Assembly: GCA_036375215.1 (NCBI GenBank)
Contig: DASUSH010000082.1
Span: 1-35,426 of the forward strand
DNA: 35,426 nt
Reading direction: 5' to 3'
Source: DASUSH01 sp036375215
GTDB taxonomy: Bacteria > Actinomycetota > Thermoleophilia > Solirubrobacterales > 70-9
Shown: one piece after another, positions 22,275 through 29,547 of the stretch
Layout: each line of letters opens with the position of its first letter
Numbering within the stretch: position 1 is the stretch's first letter
Made by a program: the position numbers and the translations under genes
The notes under the pieces: generated by a model
What the model was told of the DNA's origin: nothing
What the model saw: the letters and a program-made list of their open reading frames with translations, nothing else
Database searches by the model: none

Positions 22275-23651
22275 CTAATGATCGCCGGTTTCGGCCCCGT
22301 CGCGCACGAAGAACCAGCTGACGGCCCAGAGCACGAGGCCGAGCCCGATGAGCAGGCCGGCGCGGGCGAAGGCCTCGCCCGAGACCTGGGTGAGCAGCGC
22401 GATCGAGATCGCGACGCCGATCACCGGCAGCGGCCAGGGCACGCGGAAGTGATCGTGTTCGACCTCGTCGCGCCGGAGCCAGAGCACGGTCACGTTCACG
22501 ATCGCGAACACGACCACGAGCAGGGCGACGGTGGTGTCGGCGAGCTTCTCGAGGTTGCCGGTGATCACGAGGATCGCGGCGAGGACGGTCACGAAGAGGA
22601 TCGCCACCCATGGCGTGCGCCGCTCGGGCAGCACGGCGCCGAACGGCTTGGGCAGGACGTTCTCGCGCGACATCCCGTAGAGGAGGCGGGAGGCCATGAT
22701 CAGGTTGATCAGCGCCCCGTTCGAGAGCGCGAGCAGGCCGATCGCCGAGAACAGCTTGGTGTCGATCCCGAGCGGGCCCTGCTTGACGACCTCGAGGAGC
22801 GGCCCGTCGGACGCCGCCAGGTCGGCCACCGGTACCACCGCGGCGGCGCCGATCGTCACGAGCATGTAGATCGAGCCGGCCACCAGCAGGCCGCCGAAGA
22901 GCACCTTCGGGTAGTTCCTCCTCGGGGCCTCCGCCTCCTCGGCGACGTTGACCGAGTCCTCGAATCCGATCAGCGCGTAGAAGGCGAGCGCGGCGCCGGC
23001 GAGGGTCGCGGCGAAGATGCTCGAGCCCTCCTTGAACTCGAAGGCGCGGCCGACGTCGGCATCGCCCTGGCCGAGCGCGACGGCCGCGATCAGCACGATC
23101 AGGAGCAGGCCGCCGACCTCGATCAGGGTGAAGCCGACGTTCAGCTTCACCGACTCCGAGATCCCGCGGAGGTTGACCGCCGCGATCAACGCGAGCAGGC
23201 AGAGCCCGGCGACGACCGTGTCGACGTCGATGAACACGCTCAGGTAGTCGCCGCCGAAGGCGGAGGAGAGGGCCGCCGCCGACGTGACGCCGGACGCCAT
23301 CACCGCGAACGCGACCAGGAAGCTGGCGAGGCGCGACTTGTAGGCGCGGTTCACGTAGAGCGCGGCGCCGCCGGCGTGCGGGTACTTCGAGACGAGCTCG
23401 GCGTAGGACCCCGCCGTGAACAGCGCCATCAGCAGGGCGAGCCCGAAGGCGGCCCAGATCGCCCCGCCGGTCTCGGCGCCGACCTCGCCGACGAGCGCGT
23501 AGATGCCGCCGCCGAGGATGTCGCCGACGATGAACAGCAGCAGCAGCGGCGGCGTGATCGCCCGCTTCAGCCCGCCGTCGGGCCCGGGCTGGAGCGCGGC
23601 CTCGCCGGCGGCCGGCACGCCTCGCGGGCTCGACGAGCGACTGCGCCTCAC
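22275..23651 (-). CDS. APC-family amino acid permease
   Basis: A 458-aa integral membrane transporter of the amino acid-polyamine-organocation superfamily, with about 12 hydrophobic segments. TM1 holds the unwound Gly motif FIVGDILGGGIYALVGEVG; other family signs are FYALIGFEDSVNVAEEAEAPRR (TM6 and the loop after it) and SRLLYGMSRENVLPKPFG before TM9. It probably imports amino acids by proton symport or exchange; the substrate cannot be deduced. Start is GTG at 23651, after which comes a basic/Ser N-terminus of about 28 residues; no Shine-Dalgarno is obvious. It lies 36 bp after the ABC permease gene, same strand, and just before tRNA-Ser. Confidence 0.9.
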   Translation of the reverse strand: MRRSRSSSPRGVPAAGEAALQPGPDGGLKRAITPPLLLLFIVGDILGGGIYALVGEVGAETGGAIWAAFGLALLMALFTAGSYAELVSKYPHAGGAALYVNRAYKSRLASFLVAFAVMASGVTSAAALSSAFGGDYLSVFIDVDTVVAGLCLLALIAAVNLRGISESVKLNVGFTLIEVGGLLLIVLIAAVALGQGDADVGRAFEFKEGSSIFAATLAGAALAFYALIGFEDSVNVAEEAEAPRRNYPKVLFGGLLVAGSIYMLVTIGAAAVVPVADLAASDGPLLEVVKQGPLGIDTKLFSAIGLLALSNGALINLIMASRLLYGMSRENVLPKPFGAVLPERRTPWVAILFVTVLAAILVITGNLEKLADTTVALLVVVFAIVNVTVLWLRRDEVEHDHFRVPWPLPVIGVAISIALLTQVSGEAFARAGLLIGLGLVLWAVSWFFVRDGAETGDH

Positions 23652-23687
23652 GCGCGCTTCATACCCGCTTTCGCGAAATCGCCCCGG

Positions 23688-24425
23688 TCAGGGCGTCCGG
23701 CGGCGCAGCGTCATCGCGCCCAGGGCGAGGGAGACCGCGATCACCCCGGCCACGACGGCCACGTCGAGCGCGAGGGCGCCGCCGAACGCCTCTCCCGCCG
23801 TGACCCGCTCCAGCGCGTCGAACGCGTACGTGAGCGGCAGGGCGTACGAGGCCGCATCCAGCGCCGGCGCCATCAGGTCGCGGTCGACGAAGAGCCCGCA
23901 GAGCAGGAGCTGAGGAAAGATGAACGCCGGCATGAACTGGATCACCTGGAACTCGGTGCGCGCGAAGGCGCTCACGAAGAGGCCCAGCGACATCCCGAGC
24001 AGGGCGTTGGCGATCGCGAGCGCGATCACTCCCCAGGCTGGCCCGGCGGTCTCGAGGTCGAGCGCGGCATAGGCGACCGAGGCCGTGAGGGCCGCCTGCA
24101 CCGAGGCCACCAGCGCGAACGCGACGCCGTATCCGAGCAGGAGGTCGAACTTCGCGATCGGCATGGACATCAGGCGCTCCAGCGTCCCGGTCGTGCGCTC
24201 CCGCAGCATCGTGATCGACGTGATGAGGAACATCGTGGTGAACGGGAAGAGGCCGACGAGCGGCGCGCCGATCCGCTGGAAGGTCTGCGGCTGGCCGTCG
24301 AAGACGAACTTGAGCAGGGTGATCAGGGCCACCGGCACGAGCAGCAGGAGCGCGATCGTGCGCGGGTCGCGCCGGAGCTGTCGCAGCACCCGCCTGGCCG
24401 TCGCGATCGAGCCCCGCGCGCTCAT
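23688..24425 (-). CDS. ABC-2 type transporter permease
   Basis: A 245-aa membrane protein with six hydrophobic segments. The N-terminal amphipathic helix RRVLRQLRRDPRTIALLLLVP and the ERTTGTLERLMSMPI motif after TM2 are characteristic of ABC-2 exporters (drug, polysaccharide or lipid efflux). It pairs with the ATPase gene directly upstream; its ATG overlaps that gene's stop (ATGA). One permease and one ATPase gene suggest a homodimeric membrane part. Substrate unknown. Confidence 0.9.
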   Translation of the reverse strand: MSARGSIATARRVLRQLRRDPRTIALLLLVPVALITLLKFVFDGQPQTFQRIGAPLVGLFPFTTMFLITSITMLRERTTGTLERLMSMPIAKFDLLLGYGVAFALVASVQAALTASVAYAALDLETAGPAWGVIALAIANALLGMSLGLFVSAFARTEFQVIQFMPAFIFPQLLLCGLFVDRDLMAPALDAASYALPLTYAFDALERVTAGEAFGGALALDVAVVAGVIAVSLALGAMTLRRRTP

Positions 24426-25204
24426 CGGTCGTCGCCCCGGCCCGTAGGCGCCTCCCCGGACTCCGCCGCGGCGACCAGCGCGAGAAACGCCCCGCCGATG
24501 TCCTCCTCGCCGGTGTCCCGACGGAGCTCCGCCGGCGTGCCCTGGCGCAGGATCTCGCCCTCGCGCATGAGCAGCAGCGCGTCACAGCGGCTCGCCTCGT
24601 CCATGACGTGGCTCGAGACGAGCAGCGTGGTGCCCCGCTCGGTGAGCTCGTGGAAGCGCGCCCAAAGCTCCTCTCGCAGGACGGGGTCGAGCCCGACCGT
24701 CGGCTCGTCGAGGATGAGCAGGTCGGGCGAGTTCAGGAGCGCCGTCGCCAGCGACACACGCGCGCGCTGTCCCCCGGAGAGCGACTCGACGATCTGGCCG
24801 GCTCTCGCTTCGAGCGAGACCGCCTCGAGCACCTCGTCGATTCGGCGCTCGGGAACGGCGAGGACCTTCGAGAAGTACTCGAGGTTCTCGCGGACCGTGA
24901 GGTCCCCGTAGACCGAGGGCGCCTGCGTGACGTAGCCGACCCGGCGTCGCAGCGGCGCCGATCCCGCTTCGGCTCCGAGGACGCGGACCTCGCCCGCCGC
25001 GACCACCTGGACGCCGACGATGGCGCGCATCAGCGTCGTCTTGCCGCAGCCGCTCGGTCCGAGCAGGCCCGTGATCCGCCCGGGCGCGATCTGCAGCGTG
25101 AGGCCGTGGAGGACCTCGTCGCCGCCGCGGACCACCGTCAGGTCGCGGATCTCGATCGCGGCGCTCTCGGGCTCGCGTTGCACCGACTTATGATCGTCGC
25201 TCAT
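24422..25204 (-). CDS. ABC transporter ATP-binding protein (exporter type)
   Basis: A 260-aa ATPase of the DrrA/CcmA-like class that drives the neighbouring ABC-2 permease. Walker A GPSGCGKTT (49-57), Q-loop YVTQAPSVYG, signature LSGGQRAR (about 142-149), Walker B LLILDEPTVGLD (162-173) and H-loop SSHVMDEAS are complete, so it should be active. The start is uncertain. ATG at 25204 overlaps the ATG of the divergent L7/L12-like gene in the tetramer CATG; a GTG at 25183 (starting MQREPES) would shorten it by seven residues without touching any motif. No Shine-Dalgarno supports either. Four-bp overlap with the permease indicates translational coupling. Confidence 0.92.
   Translation of the reverse strand: MSDDHKSVQREPESAAIEIRDLTVVRGGDEVLHGLTLQIAPGRITGLLGPSGCGKTTLMRAIVGVQVVAAGEVRVLGAEAGSAPLRRRVGYVTQAPSVYGDLTVRENLEYFSKVLAVPERRIDEVLEAVSLEARAGQIVESLSGGQRARVSLATALLNSPDLLILDEPTVGLDPVLREELWARFHELTERGTTLLVSSHVMDEASRCDALLLMREGEILRQGTPAELRRDTGEEDIGGAFLALVAAAESGEAPTGRGDDR
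25189..25194 (+). promoter_or_regulatory. Candidate -10 box (TATGAT) of the L7/L12-like gene
   Basis: TATGAT differs from TATAAT at one base and lies 8 nt before the ATG at 25203; no Shine-Dalgarno is present. The box is inside the divergent ABC ATPase reading frame. Confidence 0.5.
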
Positions 25205-25484
25205 GACCGAGACGGAGCTCGCGCAGAGGATCCGATCGCTCGAGCGCCGGGTCGCCAGGCTCGAGGCGCGCGAGGGGCTCGGGCCGGGGGACCCGCCGGC
25301 GGACCCCTCCGACCCGCTCCCGCCGCCGGCGCCGGAGGTGCCGCAGGACGAGATCGTCGCCCTCCTGCGGGAGGACAAGAAGGTCCTCGCGGTCAAGCTC
25401 TACAGCGACGCGACCGGCGCCCGTCTCGGCGATGCCAAGGCCGCGGTCGACCGGTTCGAGGCCGCCTACCTCGCGGGCGGCTAG
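25203..25484 (+). CDS. Free-standing ribosomal protein L7/L12 C-terminal-domain-like protein
   Basis: A 93-aa protein: a coiled-coil helix (1-25, heptad Leu/Ile/Val with Arg/Glu), a Pro/Asp-rich linker (about 28-47), and a C-terminal part EIVALLREDKKVLAVKLYSDATGARLGDAKAAVDR that follows the L7/L12 CTD pattern (strand, helix IKxxRExTGLGLKEAKxxVE, strand). It lacks the L7/L12 N-terminal dimerisation domain, and the ribosomal genes are not here, so it is a paralogue with another role; similar short proteins occur in actinobacteria. The coiled coil would supply dimerisation. Probably leaderless. Six bp before the FAD oxidase gene, hence likely co-transcribed with it. Confidence 0.7.
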   Translation: MTETELAQRIRSLERRVARLEAREGLGPGDPPADPSDPLPPPAPEVPQDEIVALLREDKKVLAVKLYSDATGARLGDAKAAVDRFEAAYLAGG

Positions 25485-25490
25485 GCGCCG

Positions 25491-26807
25491 GTGGCGGGCG
25501 AGTGGCGCAACTGGGCCGGCGACCAGCGCTGTCGCCCGGCCGCGATCGAGCGCCCGCGGGACCGCGACGAGCTGATCGCCGCCGTCCGGCGCGCGCGCGA
25601 GGCCGGGCGCTCGGTCCGCGCCGCCGGCTCCGGCCACTCGTTCTCCGACATCGCCCTCGGCGACGGCGTCCTGCTCTGCCTCGACAACCTCGACCGCGTG
25701 CTCGCGACCGACCCCGAGCGCGGCCTCGCCAAGGTCGAGGCCGGGATCGTCCTTGGCGAGCTCAACCGCCGCCTCGACGAGCGCGGGCTGGCCTTCGAGA
25801 ACCTCGGCGACATCGACCGCCAGACGCTCGCCGGCTCGATCTCGACCGCGACGCACGGCACGGGCACGCGCTTCGTGAACCTCTCCGCCCAGGTCGCATC
25901 GATCGAGCTCGTCGGCGCCGACGGCGGCCTGCGCGAGATCTCCGCGGAGTCCGACCCCGAGCTCTTCCGTGCCGCCCGCGTCGGCCTCGGCGCACTCGGC
26001 GTGATCTACGCGGTCACCGTGCGCTGCGTCCCGCCGTTCACGCTCAACCGCGTCGACTCGCCGAAGCCGCTCGCCGATGTCCTCGGCAACCTGGACGAGC
26101 TGAACCGGAGCGACCACTTCGAGTTCTACGTCTTCCCGCACACGGAGACCGCGCTCTGCCGGGAGAGCCGCCGCACCGACGAGCCGCCGAGCCCGCGCTC
26201 ACCGGCGGCCGTCTACTTGCAGGAGGTCGTGGTCGAGAACTGGGTCGGCTCGCTGATCGCCCTGGCCGGCCGGACGTTCCCGCGCCGGGCACCCGCCCTG
26301 GCGAGGATCGCATCGCGCGGGGTCGGGCGCTCGACCAAGGTCGACCGCTCCTTCGAGGTCTTCGCCTCGGAGCGGCGGATCAAGTTCACGGAGATGGAGT
26401 ACTCGGTGCCGCGCGAGCACGCCGCCGAGGTCGTTCCGCGAGTGCTCGAGATCGCCGCGCGGCCGGAGCTCGGCGTCGCCTTCCCGATCGAGGTCCGCTT
26501 CGTCGCGGCAGACGACGCCGACCTCAGCCCCAGCCACGATCGCGATGCCTGCTACGTCGCCGTCCACCAGGACCGAAGGCTCGACTGGGAGACCTACTTC
26601 CGCGCCGTCGAGGGCGTGATGGCCGACCACGGCGGCCGACCTCACTGGGGCAAGCGCCACTTCCAGACGGCCGAGACGCTCGCCGGCCTCTATCCGCGAT
26701 GGGACGAGTTCCAGGCCGCGCGCGCCCGCCTCGATCCCGAGGGCGTCTTCCGCAACGCCTACACCGACCGGGTCCTCGGGCCGGTGCGCGCCGCCGCCGA
26801 GGCCTAG
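25491..26807 (+). CDS. FAD-dependent sugar-lactone/alditol oxidase (D-arabinono-1,4-lactone oxidase family)
   Basis: A 438-aa flavoprotein of the VAO family. The N-terminal FAD domain shows VRAAGSGHSFSDIA, where H49 matches the histidine covalently linked to FAD in alditol oxidase, and LGDIDRQTLAGSISTATHGTG for pyrophosphate binding. The C-terminal ALO domain has PIEVRF (the Glu-x-Arg catalytic pair) and the family signature HWGK (in PHWGKRHF). It oxidises a sugar lactone or polyol using oxygen or another acceptor; the precise substrate (gulonolactone, arabinonolactone, xylitol) is not readable. GTG start, 6 bp after the L7/L12-like gene. No signal peptide. Stop shares CTAG with the convergent gene. 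Confidence 0.9.
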   Translation: MAGEWRNWAGDQRCRPAAIERPRDRDELIAAVRRAREAGRSVRAAGSGHSFSDIALGDGVLLCLDNLDRVLATDPERGLAKVEAGIVLGELNRRLDERGLAFENLGDIDRQTLAGSISTATHGTGTRFVNLSAQVASIELVGADGGLREISAESDPELFRAARVGLGALGVIYAVTVRCVPPFTLNRVDSPKPLADVLGNLDELNRSDHFEFYVFPHTETALCRESRRTDEPPSPRSPAAVYLQEVVVENWVGSLIALAGRTFPRRAPALARIASRGVGRSTKVDRSFEVFASERRIKFTEMEYSVPREHAAEVVPRVLEIAARPELGVAFPIEVRFVAADDADLSPSHDRDACYVAVHQDRRLDWETYFRAVEGVMADHGGRPHWGKRHFQTAETLAGLYPRWDEFQAARARLDPEGVFRNAYTDRVLGPVRAAAEA

Positions 26808-28009
26808 AGGAACGTCTTGCCGTCCCCGCGGTAGGTCGGGATGACGTCCACGACCTCTTCGCCCGCGATCAGGTGGAGGACCTCGAAGCGCTCGCATAGC
26901 TCGCCCGCCTTCGCGTGGCGCAGGTAGACGCGGTCGCCGACGCGGAGCTCGGCGGCGGCGGCGCCCAGGACGGGCGTCTGCACCTCGCCGGCGCCCTCGA
27001 GCGGGTCGAAGCGCAGGCCGGAGGGAAGGAAGGGCTCGGGCAGGCGGTCCTTGCCGGGCGGGCCCGAGGCGATGTAGCCGCCGCCCAGAAGGGTGGCGAC
27101 GCCGGGCCCGGGGCGACGGGAGACGGCGAGCGCGAAGCCCGCGGCGGGCCGCAGCTCGAGCGAGCGGTAACCGTCGAAAAGCACCGGGTCGTAGAGGCCG
27201 GAGCCGGCCGCGACCTCGGTCACGGCGTCCTCGGCCGCGGTGCGCTCGAGGCTGCCGGTGCCGCCGCCGTTCACGAACTCGAGCGGCGCCACCTCGGTGA
27301 CGGCGGCGACGACGGCGGCCCGGCGCGGCGCGATCTCCCGCATCGAGGCGCCCTGCATCGCCCGCACGGCGATGTTCTTAAGGGGGTTCCCGGGGGCCGC
27401 GTCGCCGACTCCGGCGACCTGGCCCTCGTAGGCCATCAGGCCGACCAGCCGCACCCCGCCGCGCCGGTCGATCTCGAGCGCCAGCGCCTTCGCCTGCTCG
27501 GGCGTGCGCACCGGCGAGCGCTTCGGGCCGACCTTGAGCCGCCCGCCGAGCGGCCACCATCCCGCGTCGACCTCGATCGCGACGCGGATCGGCTCCGGGC
27601 GCCCGCCCGCCGCCGACTCGACCAGGTCGAGGTGCTCGACCGAGTCGACCATCAGCACGGGCGCCGTCTCCGGCTCGGCCGCGGTCAGGTCGGCGAGCTC
27701 GGCGATCGCGCGGCGGTCGGTGGTCGGGTAGGCGCAGACCAGGTCCTCGAAGCCCTGCCCGGCGAGCCAGAGCGACTCCGCCGCCGTGAAGGTGAGCAGA
27801 CCGCGGAACCCGTCGTCGATCGCCAGCACCCGGCGCAGGACGTCGGCCGAGCGGACCGACTTCGTCGCGACCCGGATCGGCTTGCCGGCGGCCATCGCGA
27901 CCATGGCGCGGGCGTTCGCCGCGAGCGCGTCGAGGTCGACGTAGGCGAACGGCGGCTCGAGCTGGCCGAAGGCGCGCTCGTAGCGCCGGTAGAGCCCCTG
28001 GTCCGTCAC
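26804..28009 (-). CDS. PLP-dependent alanine-racemase-fold enzyme, D-threonine aldolase / D-serine dehydratase-like
   Basis: A 401-aa fold-type III PLP enzyme (COG3616 group). The N-terminal barrel begins FAYVDLDALAANARAMV and has the PLP lysine in IRVATKSVRS (K50); EVDAGWWPLGGRL, LMAYEGQVAG and NGGGTGSLE form the cofactor and phosphate region. The C-terminal domain ends with VYLRHAKAGELCERFE, whose His and Cys sit where the metal ligands of the D-serine dehydratase-like domain are found. It probably acts on D-amino acids by aldol cleavage or dehydration. Start is GTG at 28009 with TAGGCT 6 nt upstream and no Shine-Dalgarno. Both stops at its 3' end lie in CTAG. Exact substrate unproven. Confidence 0.85.
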   Translation of the reverse strand: MTDQGLYRRYERAFGQLEPPFAYVDLDALAANARAMVAMAAGKPIRVATKSVRSADVLRRVLAIDDGFRGLLTFTAAESLWLAGQGFEDLVCAYPTTDRRAIAELADLTAAEPETAPVLMVDSVEHLDLVESAAGGRPEPIRVAIEVDAGWWPLGGRLKVGPKRSPVRTPEQAKALALEIDRRGGVRLVGLMAYEGQVAGVGDAAPGNPLKNIAVRAMQGASMREIAPRRAAVVAAVTEVAPLEFVNGGGTGSLERTAAEDAVTEVAAGSGLYDPVLFDGYRSLELRPAAGFALAVSRRPGPGVATLLGGGYIASGPPGKDRLPEPFLPSGLRFDPLEGAGEVQTPVLGAAAAELRVGDRVYLRHAKAGELCERFEVLHLIAGEEVVDVIPTYRGDGKTFL

Positions 28010-28015
28010 CCGGCG

Positions 28016-28021
28016 AGCCTA
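28016..28021 (-). promoter_or_regulatory. Candidate -10 box (TAGGCT) of the PLP enzyme gene
   Basis: TAGGCT on the minus strand, 6 nt before the GTG; consistent with a leaderless start. Confidence 0.4.
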
Positions 28022-28031
28022 ACCAGCGATC

Positions 28032-28037
28032 TACAAT
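28032..28037 (+). promoter_or_regulatory. Candidate -10 box (TACAAT) of tRNA-Ser(GCT)
   Basis: TACAAT lies 10 nt before the first base of the tRNA, the expected distance for a tRNA promoter with a very short leader. No good -35 is seen. Confidence 0.5.
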
Positions 28038-28047
28038 CCGGCCCCCC

Positions 28048-28136
28048 GGAGAGGTGGCCGAGTGGCTGAAGGCACTCGCCTGCTAAGCGAGTAGGGGGCG
28101 CAAGCTCTCTCGAGGGTTCGAATCCCTCCCTCTCCG
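28048..28136 (+). tRNA. tRNA-Ser (anticodon GCT)
   Basis: 89 nt: acceptor GGAGAGG/CCTCTCC, anticodon loop CTGCTAA (GCT), long variable arm around GGGGGCGCAAGCTCTCT, T loop GTTCGAATC, discriminator G, no encoded CCA. It reads AGC/AGT codons, complementing the tRNA-Ser(TGA) also in the window. Confidence 0.95.
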
Positions 28137-28166
28137 CCTCGCACATGAGCGGGTCAAGGACCTAAA

Positions 28167-28179
28167 GGGGTCAGACCCC
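28167..28179. repeat. Third copy of the GGGGTCAGACCCC palindrome
   Basis: Identical 13-bp core to the two tandem 40-bp repeats; with the right flank CTCAGG it shares 18 bp with copy 1. It sits between tRNA-Ser(GCT) and the convergent WS/DGAT stop codon, which overlaps the right flank. Confidence 0.9.
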
Positions 28180-29547
28180 TCAGGCCTGCTCCGCGATCGT
28201 CTCGTCGATCGCCGCCGCCAGGCCGTCGATGTCACGGACGGCCTCGCGGTCCCCGGCGAGGCCGAAGAAGACGCCGCCGTCGTAGCTCACGACGCCGATC
28301 GACAGCGCGTGCCCCTGGGGCGAGAGCGGCACGAAGGGGTAGACCTCGCGCATCCGGGCGCCGAGCAGGTAGAAGGGCATCTGCGGGCCGGGTACGTTCG
28401 AGATCACCATGTTCCAGGTGAGCGGCCTGGTCATCGCCGCGGACAGCACCCGGTTTATGGTCGGGGGCGCCCAACCGGTCGCCTCGATCACGAGGGATGC
28501 GGCGCGCGCCTGCTCGGATTCCTTGAGCCTCGTCGTCGTCGCGCGGATCGTCGCCAGCCGGCGGGCCGGATCGCGCTCGCCGAGCGGCAGCGGGACGAGG
28601 AGCGTCGCGATCCTGTTGCCGAGGTCGTGTTGCTCCTCGGGCCGGCGGATCGACATCGGCACGAGCGCCACCAGCTGCTCGGGCACCGGGTCGCCGCGGC
28701 GCTCGAGGAAGAGCCGGAGGGCGCCGGTCGCGACCGAGAGGATCACGTCGTTCACGGTCGCCCCCGAGTCGCCGCGGGCGGCCTTGATCCGGTCCAGGGT
28801 GGTCGCCGCGAAGCCGACCCGGCGATCGCGGCCGATCTCGACGTTCAGCGACATGCGCTTCGCGCTCGGCCCTCCGGCGGCGAGGCTCGTGAAGCCCTCC
28901 GCGGTGCGGATCACCCGGCCCGCCGTCTCGCGCGGCATCGTCACGGCGTCGAGCGCCGCCTTGCGGGCGGCGTGCAGGGGCTTGCGGATTCGGTCGCGGG
29001 CACCCCGCACGAGCAGCATCTCCGGGCTCGGCTCGTCGGCGTCGACGCGCTCGCCCGGCATCTCCATCTCCGTTCCCTCCGGGTTCGGGTCGAGCATGAT
29101 CGTGCCGACGTCGACCGCCGAGACCCCGTCGACGAGCGCGTGGTGGGTCTTCGAGATCGCCGCGTGGCGATCGCCCTCGAGGCCCTCGATCAGGTAGAGC
29201 TGCCAGAGCGGGCGGGTGAAGTCGAGCGGCTCCGACATCACCCGGCCGACGAGCTCGCGGAGCTGTGCGATATTGCCCGGGCGGGGCAGGGCGAGATGAC
29301 GAACGTGCCACTCGAGATCGAAATCGCGGTCGTCGGACCAGACGGGGTTCGAGAGTCCGAGGGGGACCTCGGTGACGCGCTGGCGGAACCGCGGCACCAG
29401 GTTGAGCCGCGCGTCGACGTGCCCGAGGAACGCGGCGAAGTCCGGCGGCTCGCCGTCGAGCACGATCGTCGCTCCGACGTGGACGTGGATCGGCCCCCGC
29501 TCGGCGAGCAGGCTCGACATGTCGGAAGAGGAGAGGCGCTCGTTCAT
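28180..29547 (-). CDS. Wax ester synthase / diacylglycerol O-acyltransferase (WS/DGAT) family protein
   Basis: A 455-aa acyltransferase that joins acyl-CoA to diacylglycerol or a long-chain alcohol, making storage triacylglycerol or wax ester at the membrane or lipid-droplet surface. The catalytic HHxxxDG is HHALVDG at 135-141; other family motifs are RPLWQLYLIEGL (PLW, about 112-123), GATVNDVILSVATGALR (ND motif) and MVISNVPGPQMPFYL. The N-terminus (MNERLSSSDMSSLL) is typical. Full length for the family. ATG at 29547 is supported by a TAGGCT box 13 nt upstream (a leader of about 5-7 nt); no Shine-Dalgarno. Divergent from the GH9 gene, whose 5' end may overlap it. Triacylglycerol versus wax specificity is not resolvable. 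Confidence 0.93.
   Translation of the reverse strand: MNERLSSSDMSSLLAERGPIHVHVGATIVLDGEPPDFAAFLGHVDARLNLVPRFRQRVTEVPLGLSNPVWSDDRDFDLEWHVRHLALPRPGNIAQLRELVGRVMSEPLDFTRPLWQLYLIEGLEGDRHAAISKTHHALVDGVSAVDVGTIMLDPNPEGTEMEMPGERVDADEPSPEMLLVRGARDRIRKPLHAARKAALDAVTMPRETAGRVIRTAEGFTSLAAGGPSAKRMSLNVEIGRDRRVGFAATTLDRIKAARGDSGATVNDVILSVATGALRLFLERRGDPVPEQLVALVPMSIRRPEEQHDLGNRIATLLVPLPLGERDPARRLATIRATTTRLKESEQARAASLVIEATGWAPPTINRVLSAAMTRPLTWNMVISNVPGPQMPFYLLGARMREVYPFVPLSPQGHALSIGVVSYDGGVFFGLAGDREAVRDIDGLAAAIDETIAEQA

Noticed and set aside
21921..24911. A 996-codon plus-strand frame across the GH26-like, tRNA-Ser, permease and ABC genes
   Set aside because: It is antisense to recognisable genes and includes the tRNA-Ser antisense peptide GWDSNPRTEEAPVNGF; composition is Arg/Glu/Gly/Asp noise typical of the opposite strand of GC-rich genes.
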